This document shows positions 8,463 through 15,270 of a stretch of 20,312 bases of DNA, piece after piece. Source of the stretch: Eggerthellaceae bacterium. Its GTDB lineage: Bacteria > Actinomycetota > Coriobacteriia > Coriobacteriales > Eggerthellaceae. Under the pieces are notes generated by a model. That model was given only the letters and a program-made list of their open reading frames with translations, did not search any database and had not been told where the DNA came from. The position numbers and the translations under genes were made by a program. The stretch lies in contig CAAEEV010000009.1 of the NCBI GenBank assembly GCA_900754955.1, forward strand, positions 1 to 20,312, in the 5' to 3' direction. Position 1 is the stretch's first letter. Every line of letters begins with the position of its first letter.

Positions 8463-8932
8463 ACGTCTGAAACCTCGTCTTTCCCGCATTGCCGTCAGCA
8501 TCGAGGTGTCGCGGGGCGTCCGCTGGGGAGGGGCGCTGCGACATCCGCAATCCATCTCGGCGCTTTCTCGGCTTCGGCGGTGTTTTGGGCGCAGTAAGCC
8601 CGTCCGAGAATGCTGGGAAAGTATGTCGAATGGGTTGGTGGCGGCGTGTTGTCCGCTGCGCATTCTCTCACGGAACGGAAGGCGTTTTCCAGTCGTGCGC
8701 AGGTGAACACGCCGTTGACGTGCGCGAACGGTCGATAATGTGATGCCTTTGTGGAGGGCGCTCCAGCGGGCTTCGCAACGTGCCGGGCGGGCGCGTGCAT
8801 CGCGCTGCGTTTCGTTATGAATCTATAACGATTTAGCGCATTGCGGCCGTGCGCCCGGCGTTCATCGCTTACGATAGACGGGATACGGAAAACGAGACGT
8901 ATCGCCCAGATTAAGGAGGACCATCAGTCTCA
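8463..8932. other. Divergent intergenic region, MFS-CBS and CorC-type genes
   Basis: This 470-bp non-coding stretch must hold both divergent promoters. I can place neither with confidence. On the + strand TTGACG (8715-8720) and GATAAT (8734-8739) look like promoter hexamers, but the 13-bp spacing is too short. The segment nearest the CorC-type gene (8812-8880) is the most AT-rich and is the more likely promoter site. A strong ribosome-binding site (8913-8920) ends the region. Open frames crossing it are GC-driven shadows. Confidence 0.5.
8812..8831. promoter_or_regulatory. Inverted repeat, candidate operator
   Basis: TCGTTAT (8812-8818) and ATAACGA (8825-8831) form perfect 7-bp arms around a 6-nt spacer, in the AT-rich part of the divergent promoter region about 100 bp before the CorC-type start codon. 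There is no T-tract, so it is not a terminator. The size and placement fit a binding site for a dimeric repressor. The binding protein is not identifiable here, and no regulator gene adjoins it. Confidence 0.4.
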
Positions 8933-10258
8933 ATGGCAACTGCTATAAGCATTCTGCTCGTTATCTTCTTCCTGTTCATGAACGCGTTTTTCGTTATGGC
9001 CGAGTTCTCGCTCGTGCGCGTGCGAAAGTCCCAAGTTGAAATGGCCCTCGAGGAGGGCAAGAAGGGCGCGAAAAACGCAAAGCTCATCGCCGACAACGTC
9101 AACGCCTACCTCTCCGCGTGCCAGCTCGGCATCACGCTCGCCTCGCTTGCGTTGGGCTGGCTCGGCGAGCCGGCTGTCTCCGCCGTCATCGAAGGTCCGC
9201 TGCTTGCGCTCGGCCTGCCCGAGGCGGTCATTCATCCGATCTGCATCGCCGTGGGCTTCTGCATCGTGACGGCGCTCCACATCGTGGTGGGCGAGCTCAT
9301 CCCGAAGTCGTTCGCCATCTTCTCCACTGAGCGCTACGCGCTGGGCACGGCGACGCCGCTCGTGTGGTTCTATCGTCTGACGTACCCCATCATGGTGCTG
9401 TTCAACGGCATCACCAACGGTGTGGTGAAGCTGTTCGGGCATGACCCGGCCAACGAGCACGATGTGTACACGGGCGACGAGATCAAGCTGCTCATCGACG
9501 AGTCGACTGAGAGCGGTCTCATCGCGCCCGAGCAGAATACGTTCGTCGATAACATCTTCGATTTGGGCGACAAGGACGCCGAGGCTATCATGACCCCGCG
9601 TACCGAGCTCGTCTGCCTCGACTTGGAGGACTCGCTCGAGGAGAACCTCGAGGTCATGCGCCAGTACAAGTACACGCGCTACCCGGTGTGCCGCGGCTCG
9701 AAGGACCACATCGTGGGCTTCGTCCACATGAAGGACCTCTACGGTCAGCCAGCCGATCTGCCGCTTGAGGAGTGGAACATCCGCGAGATCCCGGCGGTTC
9801 CCGAGACGGTGTCCATCGGGCGTCTGCTCAAGACGCTGCAGGAGCGTCGTACCGAGATCTGCGTTGTCATCGACGAGCACGGCGGCACGGCGGGCATCGT
9901 CACCATGACCGACGTGATGGAGCAGATCGTGGGTCGCACCGACGACGAGTACGTGCACGATCTCGACGACGACGTGGTGAACCTCGAGGACGGCACCTAC
10001 CTGATCGACGGCGCGCTGCCGATCGACGAGCTCGAGGAGATCCTCGGCTTCGAGCCCGAGGAGTCGGACGAGGTGGAGACGGCGGGTGGTCTGCTGCTCG
10101 CGCTGTTCGACCGCATCCCCGCCGAGGGCGACGTGATCAAGCTCGAGAACAAGGGCACCGAGGCGACGTTCACCGTGTACGACATGGATCGCTTGCGCAT
10201 CGACAAGATCGGGCTGAAGGTTGTGCGCCCCGAAGAGGAGGGCGACGCCTCCGCGTAA
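8933..10258 (+). CDS. CNNM/CorC-HlyC family membrane protein (DUF21 + CBS)
   Basis: This 441-residue predicted cytoplasmic-membrane protein belongs to the family variously called hemolysin-related, CorB/CorC or CNNM, whose members are linked to Mg2+ (or Co2+) efflux and resistance. Residues 1 to about 175 are the DUF21/CNNM transmembrane domain: an N-terminal hydrophobic helix with FFVMAEFSLVRVRKS, SACQLGITLASLALGWLGEP (61-80), and the signature GELIPKS (120-126). Two CBS domains follow (about 215-270 with IMTPRTELV, and 278-335 with VVIDEHGGTAGIVTMTD), then a CorC_HlyC domain (about 345-432). Order and length are those of the complete family. ATG 8933 is preceded by AAGGAGGA at 8913-8920; the 12-nt spacing is a little long but no other start codon lies closer. 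It ends 31 bp before a strong terminator, so the gene is probably monocistronic. Family membership is firm; ion specificity is not readable. Confidence 0.92.
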   Translation: MATAISILLVIFFLFMNAFFVMAEFSLVRVRKSQVEMALEEGKKGAKNAKLIADNVNAYLSACQLGITLASLALGWLGEPAVSAVIEGPLLALGLPEAVIHPICIAVGFCIVTALHIVVGELIPKSFAIFSTERYALGTATPLVWFYRLTYPIMVLFNGITNGVVKLFGHDPANEHDVYTGDEIKLLIDESTESGLIAPEQNTFVDNIFDLGDKDAEAIMTPRTELVCLDLEDSLEENLEVMRQYKYTRYPVCRGSKDHIVGFVHMKDLYGQPADLPLEEWNIREIPAVPETVSIGRLLKTLQERRTEICVVIDEHGGTAGIVTMTDVMEQIVGRTDDEYVHDLDDDVVNLEDGTYLIDGALPIDELEEILGFEPEESDEVETAGGLLLALFDRIPAEGDVIKLENKGTEATFTVYDMDRLRIDKIGLKVVRPEEEGDASA

Positions 10259-10288
10259 TGCGCTGATGCCAACTTGCGTGTGTTTTCG

Positions 10289-10329
10289 AAACGGGTCCGC
10301 CGTTCTGACGAACGGCGGACCCGTTTTTT
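10289..10329 (+). terminator. Rho-independent terminator of the CorC-type gene
   Basis: A perfect 17-bp stem (10289-10305 with 10310-10326) closes on a TGAC loop and runs into a T-tract at 10324-10329. It lies 31 bp after the CorC-type stop codon. The stem also has an A-run on its left side, so it could act weakly on the minus strand and help end transcription of the amidohydrolase gene. Confidence 0.93.
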
Positions 10330-10381
10330 GTCGTGGCAGCTCGGCGGAAGGAGCTTGCCTGTTGATTTCGGGTGGCGATGT

Positions 10382-10622
10382 GGCAAGTTTTGCTCGAAAT
10401 GCACGCTGCGCGATGGGACTGCGGACAAAAAGGCACGAAGTGCACGCTTTTGGCGCGCCGGAGTGCGGTATACGGACGTTAGCCAGTTAGAGCTTTACCG
10501 TTTTCCCAGGTCAGATGGGTGCTCGTTTTCCGATGATCCGTGGGCGCGCAAAGAAATCGTGCATTTCTCGCTTTTTCTGCCAGGCGAAAAAGCGGAGCAT
10601 GCATATCGCACCTTTTTGTGCC
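10382..10622. repeat. Cluster of imperfect REP-like repeats
   Basis: The 378-bp gap 10259-10636 holds no credible gene. After the terminator it contains related 26-40 nt units. Unit 1 (10382-10407) and unit 2 (10423-10455) share 12 of 13 bases in CGAARTGCACGCT. Unit 3 (10546-10581) runs CAAAGAAATCGTGCA then CGCTTTTTC. Unit 4 (10583-10622) is inverted: its complement has ACAAAAAGG, then TGCGATATGCA, then CGCTTTTTCGCC, like unit 2. Units 3 and 4 face each other and can pair through CGCTTTTTC / GAAAAAGCG (10569-10577 with 10586-10594). The common scheme is ACAAAAAGG, a GCA-containing core, then CGCTTTT. This is typical of a degenerate extragenic palindromic repeat family between convergent genes. 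Copies are diverged and the boundaries approximate. Confidence 0.55.
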
Positions 10623-10636
10623 ACTGAGGCTGGCAG

Positions 10637-11431
10637 TTACTTCACCTCGAACCCGAGGAATCGCTCGCAGTTGTGCCACAGCATGTTTTCGTACTCGTCG
10701 TCGGTGAAGCCAAGACTCATGAAGGTGTTGTATTCGTCGACGGGGCTCCACATGGGGAAGTCGGAGCCGAACAGCACGCGTTCGGTGCCCCACATCTCGA
10801 TGAGCTCGCGGCTGCGGCGTGCACCGAGGAACTGCATCGAGCTCGAGATGTCGATGAACAGGTTCTCGTCGTGGAGGTAGTCGTATCCTTGCTCGGGGAT
10901 CGACCAGCCGCCGTAGTGCGCGGCGTCAACGACGAGGTTGGGGAACGTGCGCAGGATGTTCTTGAGGCGTCGCGGATGCGAGTAGTCGTAGCGGTAGTCG
11001 CCCGTGTGCACGATGAGCGGCAGGCGCCCCTCGATGATCTCGTAGACGCGCATAAGGCGCGGGTCGTCCATGTTCACCATCTGCGTGTCGGGATGCAGCT
11101 TGAAACCGCGCAGTCCCAGGGAAATGGCGCGTTCGATCTCGGCCTCGGGATCCTCGAAGTCCTGGTGCATGGTGGCGAATCCGATGAACTCGGGATGCGC
11201 CGCGCACTGACTTGCGATGTAGTCGTTGATGTGCTGTACGTTCGATGCCTTCACCGCTACCGAGTGCACGACATAGTGCGTGATGGGGGAGTCTGCGCAG
11301 GCGGCGAGCAACCCTTCGCCCGTTCCCTCCGATTCGTCCATGTGGATGAGGTAGAAATCGCCCACGCTCTGCACGGCGCGACCGGCGATCTTCTCAGGGT
11401 AGATGTGGCAGTGGCAGTCGATAACGTTCAT
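10637..11431 (-). CDS. Amidohydrolase-2 family metal-dependent hydrolase
   Basis: The 264-residue product looks like a complete TIM-barrel hydrolase of the amidohydrolase-related (ACMSD-like) family. It starts MNVIDCHCHIYP, with the metal-binding HxH at His7/His9. It continues with GFKLHPD (109-115), IVHTGDYR (His142), VDAAHYGG (His172) and LFGSDFPMWSP (Asp224), the usual metal-ligand and catalytic positions from strands 1, 5, 6 and 8. Members hydrolyse or decarboxylate small organic acids; the substrate cannot be read here. It has no signal peptide, so it should be cytosolic. ATG 11431 has GAGG six bases upstream on the minus strand. A small GC hairpin (11458-11473) lies in the presumed leader. 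It stands alone between the repeat cluster and the divergent tRNA gene, with no pathway partner in view. Confidence 0.88.
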   Translation of the reverse strand: MNVIDCHCHIYPEKIAGRAVQSVGDFYLIHMDESEGTGEGLLAACADSPITHYVVHSVAVKASNVQHINDYIASQCAAHPEFIGFATMHQDFEDPEAEIERAISLGLRGFKLHPDTQMVNMDDPRLMRVYEIIEGRLPLIVHTGDYRYDYSHPRRLKNILRTFPNLVVDAAHYGGWSIPEQGYDYLHDENLFIDISSSMQFLGARRSRELIEMWGTERVLFGSDFPMWSPVDEYNTFMSLGFTDDEYENMLWHNCERFLGFEVK

Positions 11432-11630
11432 GCGGAACCTCTTGAAAGTGCTGGGCTCGCGCCTCTTGGCGCGCGGGACGCGAACCGATTGTGCTGTGCG
11501 ACCTTGCTAGTTTACTCGCATGGCGGGCTGCGGGAAGGGCTATTCGGCGTGGTGCACGCGCAACGGTGCTTCGTGCTTCACGGGCGGCATTACGTAATGT
11601 GTGTGAACTATGAAGAGATGATAATGATGC

Positions 11631-11659
11631 TTGCGGTCGGAGCTGAAAGCGAGTATATT
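11631..11659 (+). promoter_or_regulatory. Sigma-70-type promoter of the initiator tRNA
   Basis: TTGCGG (11631-11636) and TATATT (11654-11659) are separated by exactly 17 bp. Initiation is predicted near 11666, giving a 5' leader of about 48 nt before the tRNA. A short dyad TTTCCCG (11674-11680) / CGGGAAA (11692-11698) lies in that leader. The rest of the 282-bp gap from 11432 holds the amidohydrolase leader, its unplaced promoter and nothing else recognisable. Confidence 0.7.
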
Positions 11660-11713
11660 TCTTTCTTGCCGCTTTTCCCGATCGGACGCGACGGGAAAGT
11701 AGGCGCTAGAGAG

Positions 11714-11790
11714 TGCGGGGTGGAGCAGTCTGGTAGCTCGCCGGGCTCATAACCCGGAGGTCGTAGGTTCAAATCCTGCCCCCGCGACCA
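11714..11790 (+). tRNA. Initiator tRNA-fMet (CAU)
   Basis: A 77-nt cloverleaf with encoded CCA. The D stem is GAGC/GCTC with A11-U24; the anticodon stem is CCGGG/CCCGG around CTCATAA, giving anticodon CAU and the three consecutive G-C pairs that mark initiator tRNA. The T arm is GTAGG-TTCAAAT-CCTGC. Acceptor TGCGGGG faces CCCCGCG, so position 1-72 is U-G and not a Watson-Crick pair. A weak 1-72 pair is the other initiator hallmark (C-A in E. coli), so U-G is a variant of it. Promoter and terminator are both visible, so it is transcribed alone. The island of restriction-modification genes begins just downstream. Confidence 0.96.
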
Positions 11791-11799
11791 AGCATGCAC

Positions 11800-11832
11800 A
11801 GCTCGGAGGTCATATGACCTCCGAGCTTTTTT
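11800..11832 (+). terminator. Rho-independent terminator of the tRNA
   Basis: A perfect 28-nt palindrome (11800-11827; arms of 14, effectively with a short loop at CATATG) is followed by a run of T to 11832, nine bases after the tRNA CCA end. It insulates the tRNA from the restriction-modification operon. Confidence 0.93.
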
Positions 11833-11978
11833 GTTGCCGTGCGCCGTGGTCCGCGAGATTGGGACAGACGTTGAGCCCTGAAGGCGAGATGCCGCTTGCA
11901 CCCCGGCGTAGCTGCATATAGCTGGACAGCACGGTGACTGCGCGGTGAAAGCGGCATCATTTTGGCAGTTGCTCCATC

Positions 11979-12015
11979 TGATAAAATGAAATCTAAAATG
12001 TATTGCAATATGCAA
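11979..12015 (+). promoter_or_regulatory. Candidate promoter and operator of the type I RM operon
   Basis: In an AT-rich pocket of the 196-bp gap 11833-12028, TGATAAAAT (11979-11987) matches an extended -10 element (TGnTAnnnT). TTGGCA (11962-11967) is close upstream but at a short 14-bp spacing. Just downstream, TTGCA-ATA-TGCAA (12003-12015) is a dyad overlapping the palindrome ATTGCAAT (12002-12009). It sits between the predicted start of transcription and the ribosome-binding site of the RHH gene. RHH proteins often repress their own operon from such sites, so it is a plausible operator; this is inference. Confidence 0.45.
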
Positions 12016-12028
12016 GCTGGGAGACGCC

Positions 12029-12235
12029 GTGGACTATGCAGACCTCATCGATGGCAACGTCACGGAAAGCGAACTCAAAGCCCACCTGGTTGAGGGCGGA
12101 AACGTTGCTGTGACGATTCGCATACCCAAGAACATGCGTGATATGGCCAAACAGGCCGCCGAACTTTCGGGGATGAGCTTTACCTCGCTGGTCAAGTTGA
12201 GCCTCATCGAGCACCTTGCAGAAAGGGACAAATAG
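12029..12235 (+). CDS. Small ribbon-helix-helix DNA-binding protein
   Basis: This 68-residue protein heads the restriction-modification operon. After an acidic N-terminus (DLIDGNVTESELKAHL) it shows the RHH pattern: a beta strand NVAVTIRIP (residues about 25-33), helix KNMRDMAKQAAELS, a turn at GM, then helix SFTSLVKLSLIEHLAE. RHH proteins bind DNA as dimers through the strand and commonly act as antitoxins or autoregulators. No toxin gene adjoins it, so an operon regulator that times methyltransferase and nuclease expression is more likely. The start is GTG 12029, supported by GGGAGA just upstream; no in-frame ATG lies near it. Its TAG is one base before the hsdM ATG, so the two are translationally coupled. 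Confidence 0.8.
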   Translation: MDYADLIDGNVTESELKAHLVEGGNVAVTIRIPKNMRDMAKQAAELSGMSFTSLVKLSLIEHLAERDK

Positions 12236-12236
12236 C

Positions 12237-14090
12237 ATGGCCGACATAAGGAAGATTGAAGATGAGCTGTGGGAGGCGGCGGACGAGCTTCGCGCCAATT
12301 CAAAACTCACCAGCCAGCAATACTGCATGCCGGTGCTGGGGCTCATATTCCTGCGCTACGCGTGGGGTCGCTTCAAGCGCGCCGATGCGCAAATAGACGA
12401 AGAGCGCTCCCGTATCGAAGGCCGTAAGCCGCCCAAGGCGCCGCAAGACTACACTGCCAAGGGTGCCATGTTCATTCCCGAGGAGGCCCGCTACGACTAC
12501 CTGCTCAACCTGCCCGCGCAAGCGGACACGGGACGGGCCGTCAACATAGCCATGGACGCCATCGCCAAGCTCAACCCCAGTCTTGCCGGCGTGTTGCCCA
12601 ACACCTACACCGAACTGGGCAACGATTTATTGGCGAGTGTCATCCGCATCTTCAACAACCCCGCCCTCGATGAGGAAGGCGATGACATCATCGGGCGCAT
12701 CTACGAGTACTTCCTGGGGAAGTTCGCACCCGCCGTGGCAAGTGATGACGGCGTGTTCTTCACCCCGAAATCGCTCGTGCGCATGATTATGAACGTGATC
12801 GAGCCCGAGCGCGGCATCATGCTGGACCCTGCGTGCGGCTCGGGCGGCATGTTCGTGTCTGCCAGCGATTACGTGCGCGAACACGGCGGCGATCCCGCGC
12901 AGTCCATGATGTATTACGGCCAGGAGAAGGTTGACTACAATGCCAAGCTGTGTCTGATGAACATGGCGGTGCACGGCATGCAGGGCGCCATCAAGAGCGG
13001 TGATGAGGCAAACACCTTCTACCACGACGCGCATGCCCTCGAAGGCAAATGTGACTACGTTGCCGCCAACCCGCCTTTCAATGTGGACAAGGTCAAATGG
13101 GCGGCTGCCGTCGACGCAGGCCGCCTGCCCCTGGGAGTGCCGAAGAAGAACAAGAAGCACGAGGTGTCCACGAGTGGCGCCAATTATCTGTGGATAAATT
13201 ACTTCTACTCCTACCTGAACGACCATGGCCGCGCGGGTTTCGTCATGGCATCCTCCGCCACCGACTCCAATGCCGAGCGCGCACAGCGTCGGGCGCTGGT
13301 CGAGGCGGGTGCGGTCGACGTGATGCTCTACGTAGGCAACAACTTCTTCTACACCAAGAGCCTGCCCTGTACACTGGGGTTCCTGGACAAGGACAAGCCG
13401 CAGGCCATCCGCGACAAGGTGCTATTCATAGATGCGCAGCGCTACCACACCGCTGTTTCCACCACCCTGAACGAGTGGACGCCCTGGCAGCTCAAGAACC
13501 TCTCTGCTATCGTATGGCTCTACCGCGGTGAGACGCAGAAGTACCGGGAGCTTATGAGCGCGTATCGCGCAAGATGCGGCGAGCTTTCGGGGCTGTTCAG
13601 CGGTAAAGCGGCGGAATTGCTGATGGGTGTTGCCGCAGCGGATGATTTCGCACCTACGCACCAGGCGATGCTCGCTGCCATCGAGGAGCAGAAGGCTGCT
13701 GCAAAGACCGAGGTGGAGGCTCTGCCGAAACGCCAGCAGAAGAAGCGCCGCGAGGAGCTTGCCGCGAAGACCGCCGAGCTTGAAGCCGCCGCCACCGAGG
13801 TTGGCGAAGCCGTGTGGCTTACCGAGAAGTTCGGTGAGGGCGAGTATGCCGACGTGCCGGGCCTATGCAAGGTTGCAAGCAAAAAGGATATTCAGGGCGA
13901 TCAGCCCGCCGACAAGAGTTCCTGGAGCCTCACGCCGGGCGCCTATGTTGGTGTGCCACCCGTCGAGGACGACGGCGTGGACTTTCACGAGCGCATGAAT
14001 GAGATTCAGGAGGAGCTGACCCGGCTGCAGACTAAGAGCAACCAGCTCATGGATACGATTACTCGCAACTTCCAGGAGCTTGGACTATGA
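12237..14090 (+). CDS. hsdM: HsdM, type I N6-adenine DNA methyltransferase subunit
   Basis: HsdM is the modification subunit. With HsdS it methylates adenine in a split recognition site, and it is also part of the restriction complex. The 617-residue product has the HsdM N-terminal helical domain (about 1-150: LWEAADELRANSKLTSQQY, then PVLGLIFLRYAW), FFTPKSLVRMIMNVIEP (174-190), SAM-binding motif I DPACGSGGMF (197-206) and the catalytic N6-adenine motif NPPF (278-281). A charged region at about 490-540 looks like a coiled coil, and the last 35 residues form another helix, probably for HsdS contact. ATG 12237 is chosen: AAAGGG lies about nine bases upstream, it gives the usual N-terminus, and it follows the RHH stop by one base. 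An in-frame ATG at 12216 overlaps the RHH gene and is less likely. The stop overlaps the hsdS start (ATGA). Length is normal to slightly long. Confidence 0.95.
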   Translation: MADIRKIEDELWEAADELRANSKLTSQQYCMPVLGLIFLRYAWGRFKRADAQIDEERSRIEGRKPPKAPQDYTAKGAMFIPEEARYDYLLNLPAQADTGRAVNIAMDAIAKLNPSLAGVLPNTYTELGNDLLASVIRIFNNPALDEEGDDIIGRIYEYFLGKFAPAVASDDGVFFTPKSLVRMIMNVIEPERGIMLDPACGSGGMFVSASDYVREHGGDPAQSMMYYGQEKVDYNAKLCLMNMAVHGMQGAIKSGDEANTFYHDAHALEGKCDYVAANPPFNVDKVKWAAAVDAGRLPLGVPKKNKKHEVSTSGANYLWINYFYSYLNDHGRAGFVMASSATDSNAERAQRRALVEAGAVDVMLYVGNNFFYTKSLPCTLGFLDKDKPQAIRDKVLFIDAQRYHTAVSTTLNEWTPWQLKNLSAIVWLYRGETQKYRELMSAYRARCGELSGLFSGKAAELLMGVAAADDFAPTHQAMLAAIEEQKAAAKTEVEALPKRQQKKRREELAAKTAELEAAATEVGEAVWLTEKFGEGEYADVPGLCKVASKKDIQGDQPADKSSWSLTPGAYVGVPPVEDDGVDFHERMNEIQEELTRLQTKSNQLMDTITRNFQELGL

Positions 14091-15268
14091 GCTGGCAAGA
14101 GTCGCCTCTGGGTATGATTGCCGATACACAGCTTGGCAAAATGCTCGACGCAAAGAAGAACGAAGGCGAGTATCGTCCTTATCTCGGAAATGACAATGTT
14201 CAGTGGGACGGTATTGACCTGACTGAGGTCAAGGAGATGCGTATAAAGGATTCCGAGCTCTCGAAGTTCGCGCTTAAGGCGGGCGACCTGCTTGTTTGTG
14301 AGGGCGGCGATCCAGGTCGTTGTGCGATTTGGAATTCGGACGAGGAGGTGTACTACCAGAAGGCTCTGCATAGGGTTCGCGCCCATGAGGACGTGCTGGA
14401 TAATCGTTTTCTCTATTATTATTTGGTTCACATTTGTTCAACTCGAGAGATTTGCCAGTACTACACGGGCGGTGCAACCATCAAGCATCTTCCCAAGGCG
14501 GCGCTCGAGCGAGTTGTCGTGCGTTATCCCGACCTCGAGGCCCAGCGCCGCATCGCGGCCGTGCTTTCGGCTTACGACGAGCTGATCGAAAACAATCGCA
14601 AGCAGATAAAGCTCCTCGAAGAGGCCGCGCGGCGCCTTTACAAGGAATGGTTCGTTGACCTCAAGTTTCCCGATCATGAGATCACCCCCGTCATCGACGG
14701 TCTCCCTGAGGGATGGAGGAGGATGCCTCTCTCCTCTTTAGCTGACTATATGAATGGATTTGCATTCAAGCCAACAGACCACTTTCGTGATGGGTATCCG
14801 ATCATTAAAATCAAAGAGCTTCAAGAAGGGGTGATGGCTGACACTCCTAGAAATAGCGGGACCATGGTGCCTGCAAAGTATTTTGTTAGGACTGGCGACC
14901 TTATCTTTTCTTGGTCTGCGACGCTTGTCGCCAAGTTGTGGCCTGGTGAGCCTGGCCTTTTAAATCAGCATCTTTTCAAGGTTAATCCCGCAAATGGAAT
15001 TCCAAAGTCTTATCTGGTGGAGGCCATCAATGCCTCAATTCCAGAGCTAGTGGGTTTTACGACGGGCTCGACAATGACTCATTTGCAACGTAACAAACTC
15101 GATCGCTATCTTTTGGCCGTGCCCAATGAACCTATTCTTTGCAAATTTGATTGCATCTGTACCCCCGTACACAACGCCGCCCTGAATCTTGATAGGCAGA
15201 TCACCGCTGCTCGTGAGGCTCGCGACCGCCTGCTGCCTAAGCTCATGTCCGGTGAAATCGAGGTATAG
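14087..15268 (+). CDS. hsdS: HsdS, type I specificity subunit
   Basis: HsdS recognises the two halves of the bipartite DNA target and docks two HsdM subunits. The 393 residues form two half-subunits. TRD1 is about 1-147, ending TGGATIKHLPKAALERVVV. A conserved helix follows at about 148-192 (DLEAQRRIAAVLSAYDELIENN, then LEEAARRLYKEWFVD). TRD2 is about 208-345, ending FTTGSTMTHLQRNKLDRYLLAV. A C-terminal helix (about 350-393) closes with AREARDRLLPKLMSGEIEV. Both TRDs carry the expected TGG/TGS...HL motifs. ATG 14087 overlaps the hsdM stop by four bases. The TRD2 DNA (about 14708-15120) is visibly richer in A and T, with different codon choice from hsdM and hsdR, as expected of a domain exchanged by recombination. 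The recognition sequence cannot be deduced. Confidence 0.94.
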   Translation: MSWQESPLGMIADTQLGKMLDAKKNEGEYRPYLGNDNVQWDGIDLTEVKEMRIKDSELSKFALKAGDLLVCEGGDPGRCAIWNSDEEVYYQKALHRVRAHEDVLDNRFLYYYLVHICSTREICQYYTGGATIKHLPKAALERVVVRYPDLEAQRRIAAVLSAYDELIENNRKQIKLLEEAARRLYKEWFVDLKFPDHEITPVIDGLPEGWRRMPLSSLADYMNGFAFKPTDHFRDGYPIIKIKELQEGVMADTPRNSGTMVPAKYFVRTGDLIFSWSATLVAKLWPGEPGLLNQHLFKVNPANGIPKSYLVEAINASIPELVGFTTGSTMTHLQRNKLDRYLLAVPNEPILCKFDCICTPVHNAALNLDRQITAAREARDRLLPKLMSGEIEV

Positions 15269-15270
15269 CC

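Noticed and set aside
8715..8739. TTGACG...GATAAT as promoter of the CorC-type gene
   Set aside because: The spacer is 13 bp, too short for a standard sigma-70 promoter, and it would give a leader near 190 nt.
10274..10627. A 117-codon + strand frame after the CorC-type gene
   Set aside because: It spans the terminator hairpin and the repeat cluster. The repeated peptide pieces come from the DNA repeats.
10673..11752. A 359-codon + strand frame opposite the amidohydrolase
   Set aside because: It is antisense to a clear amidohydrolase and runs into the tRNA gene.
12029..12235. Toxin-antitoxin pair headed by the RHH protein
   Set aside because: No small toxin gene follows. The next gene is hsdM, one base away, so an operon regulator is the simpler reading.
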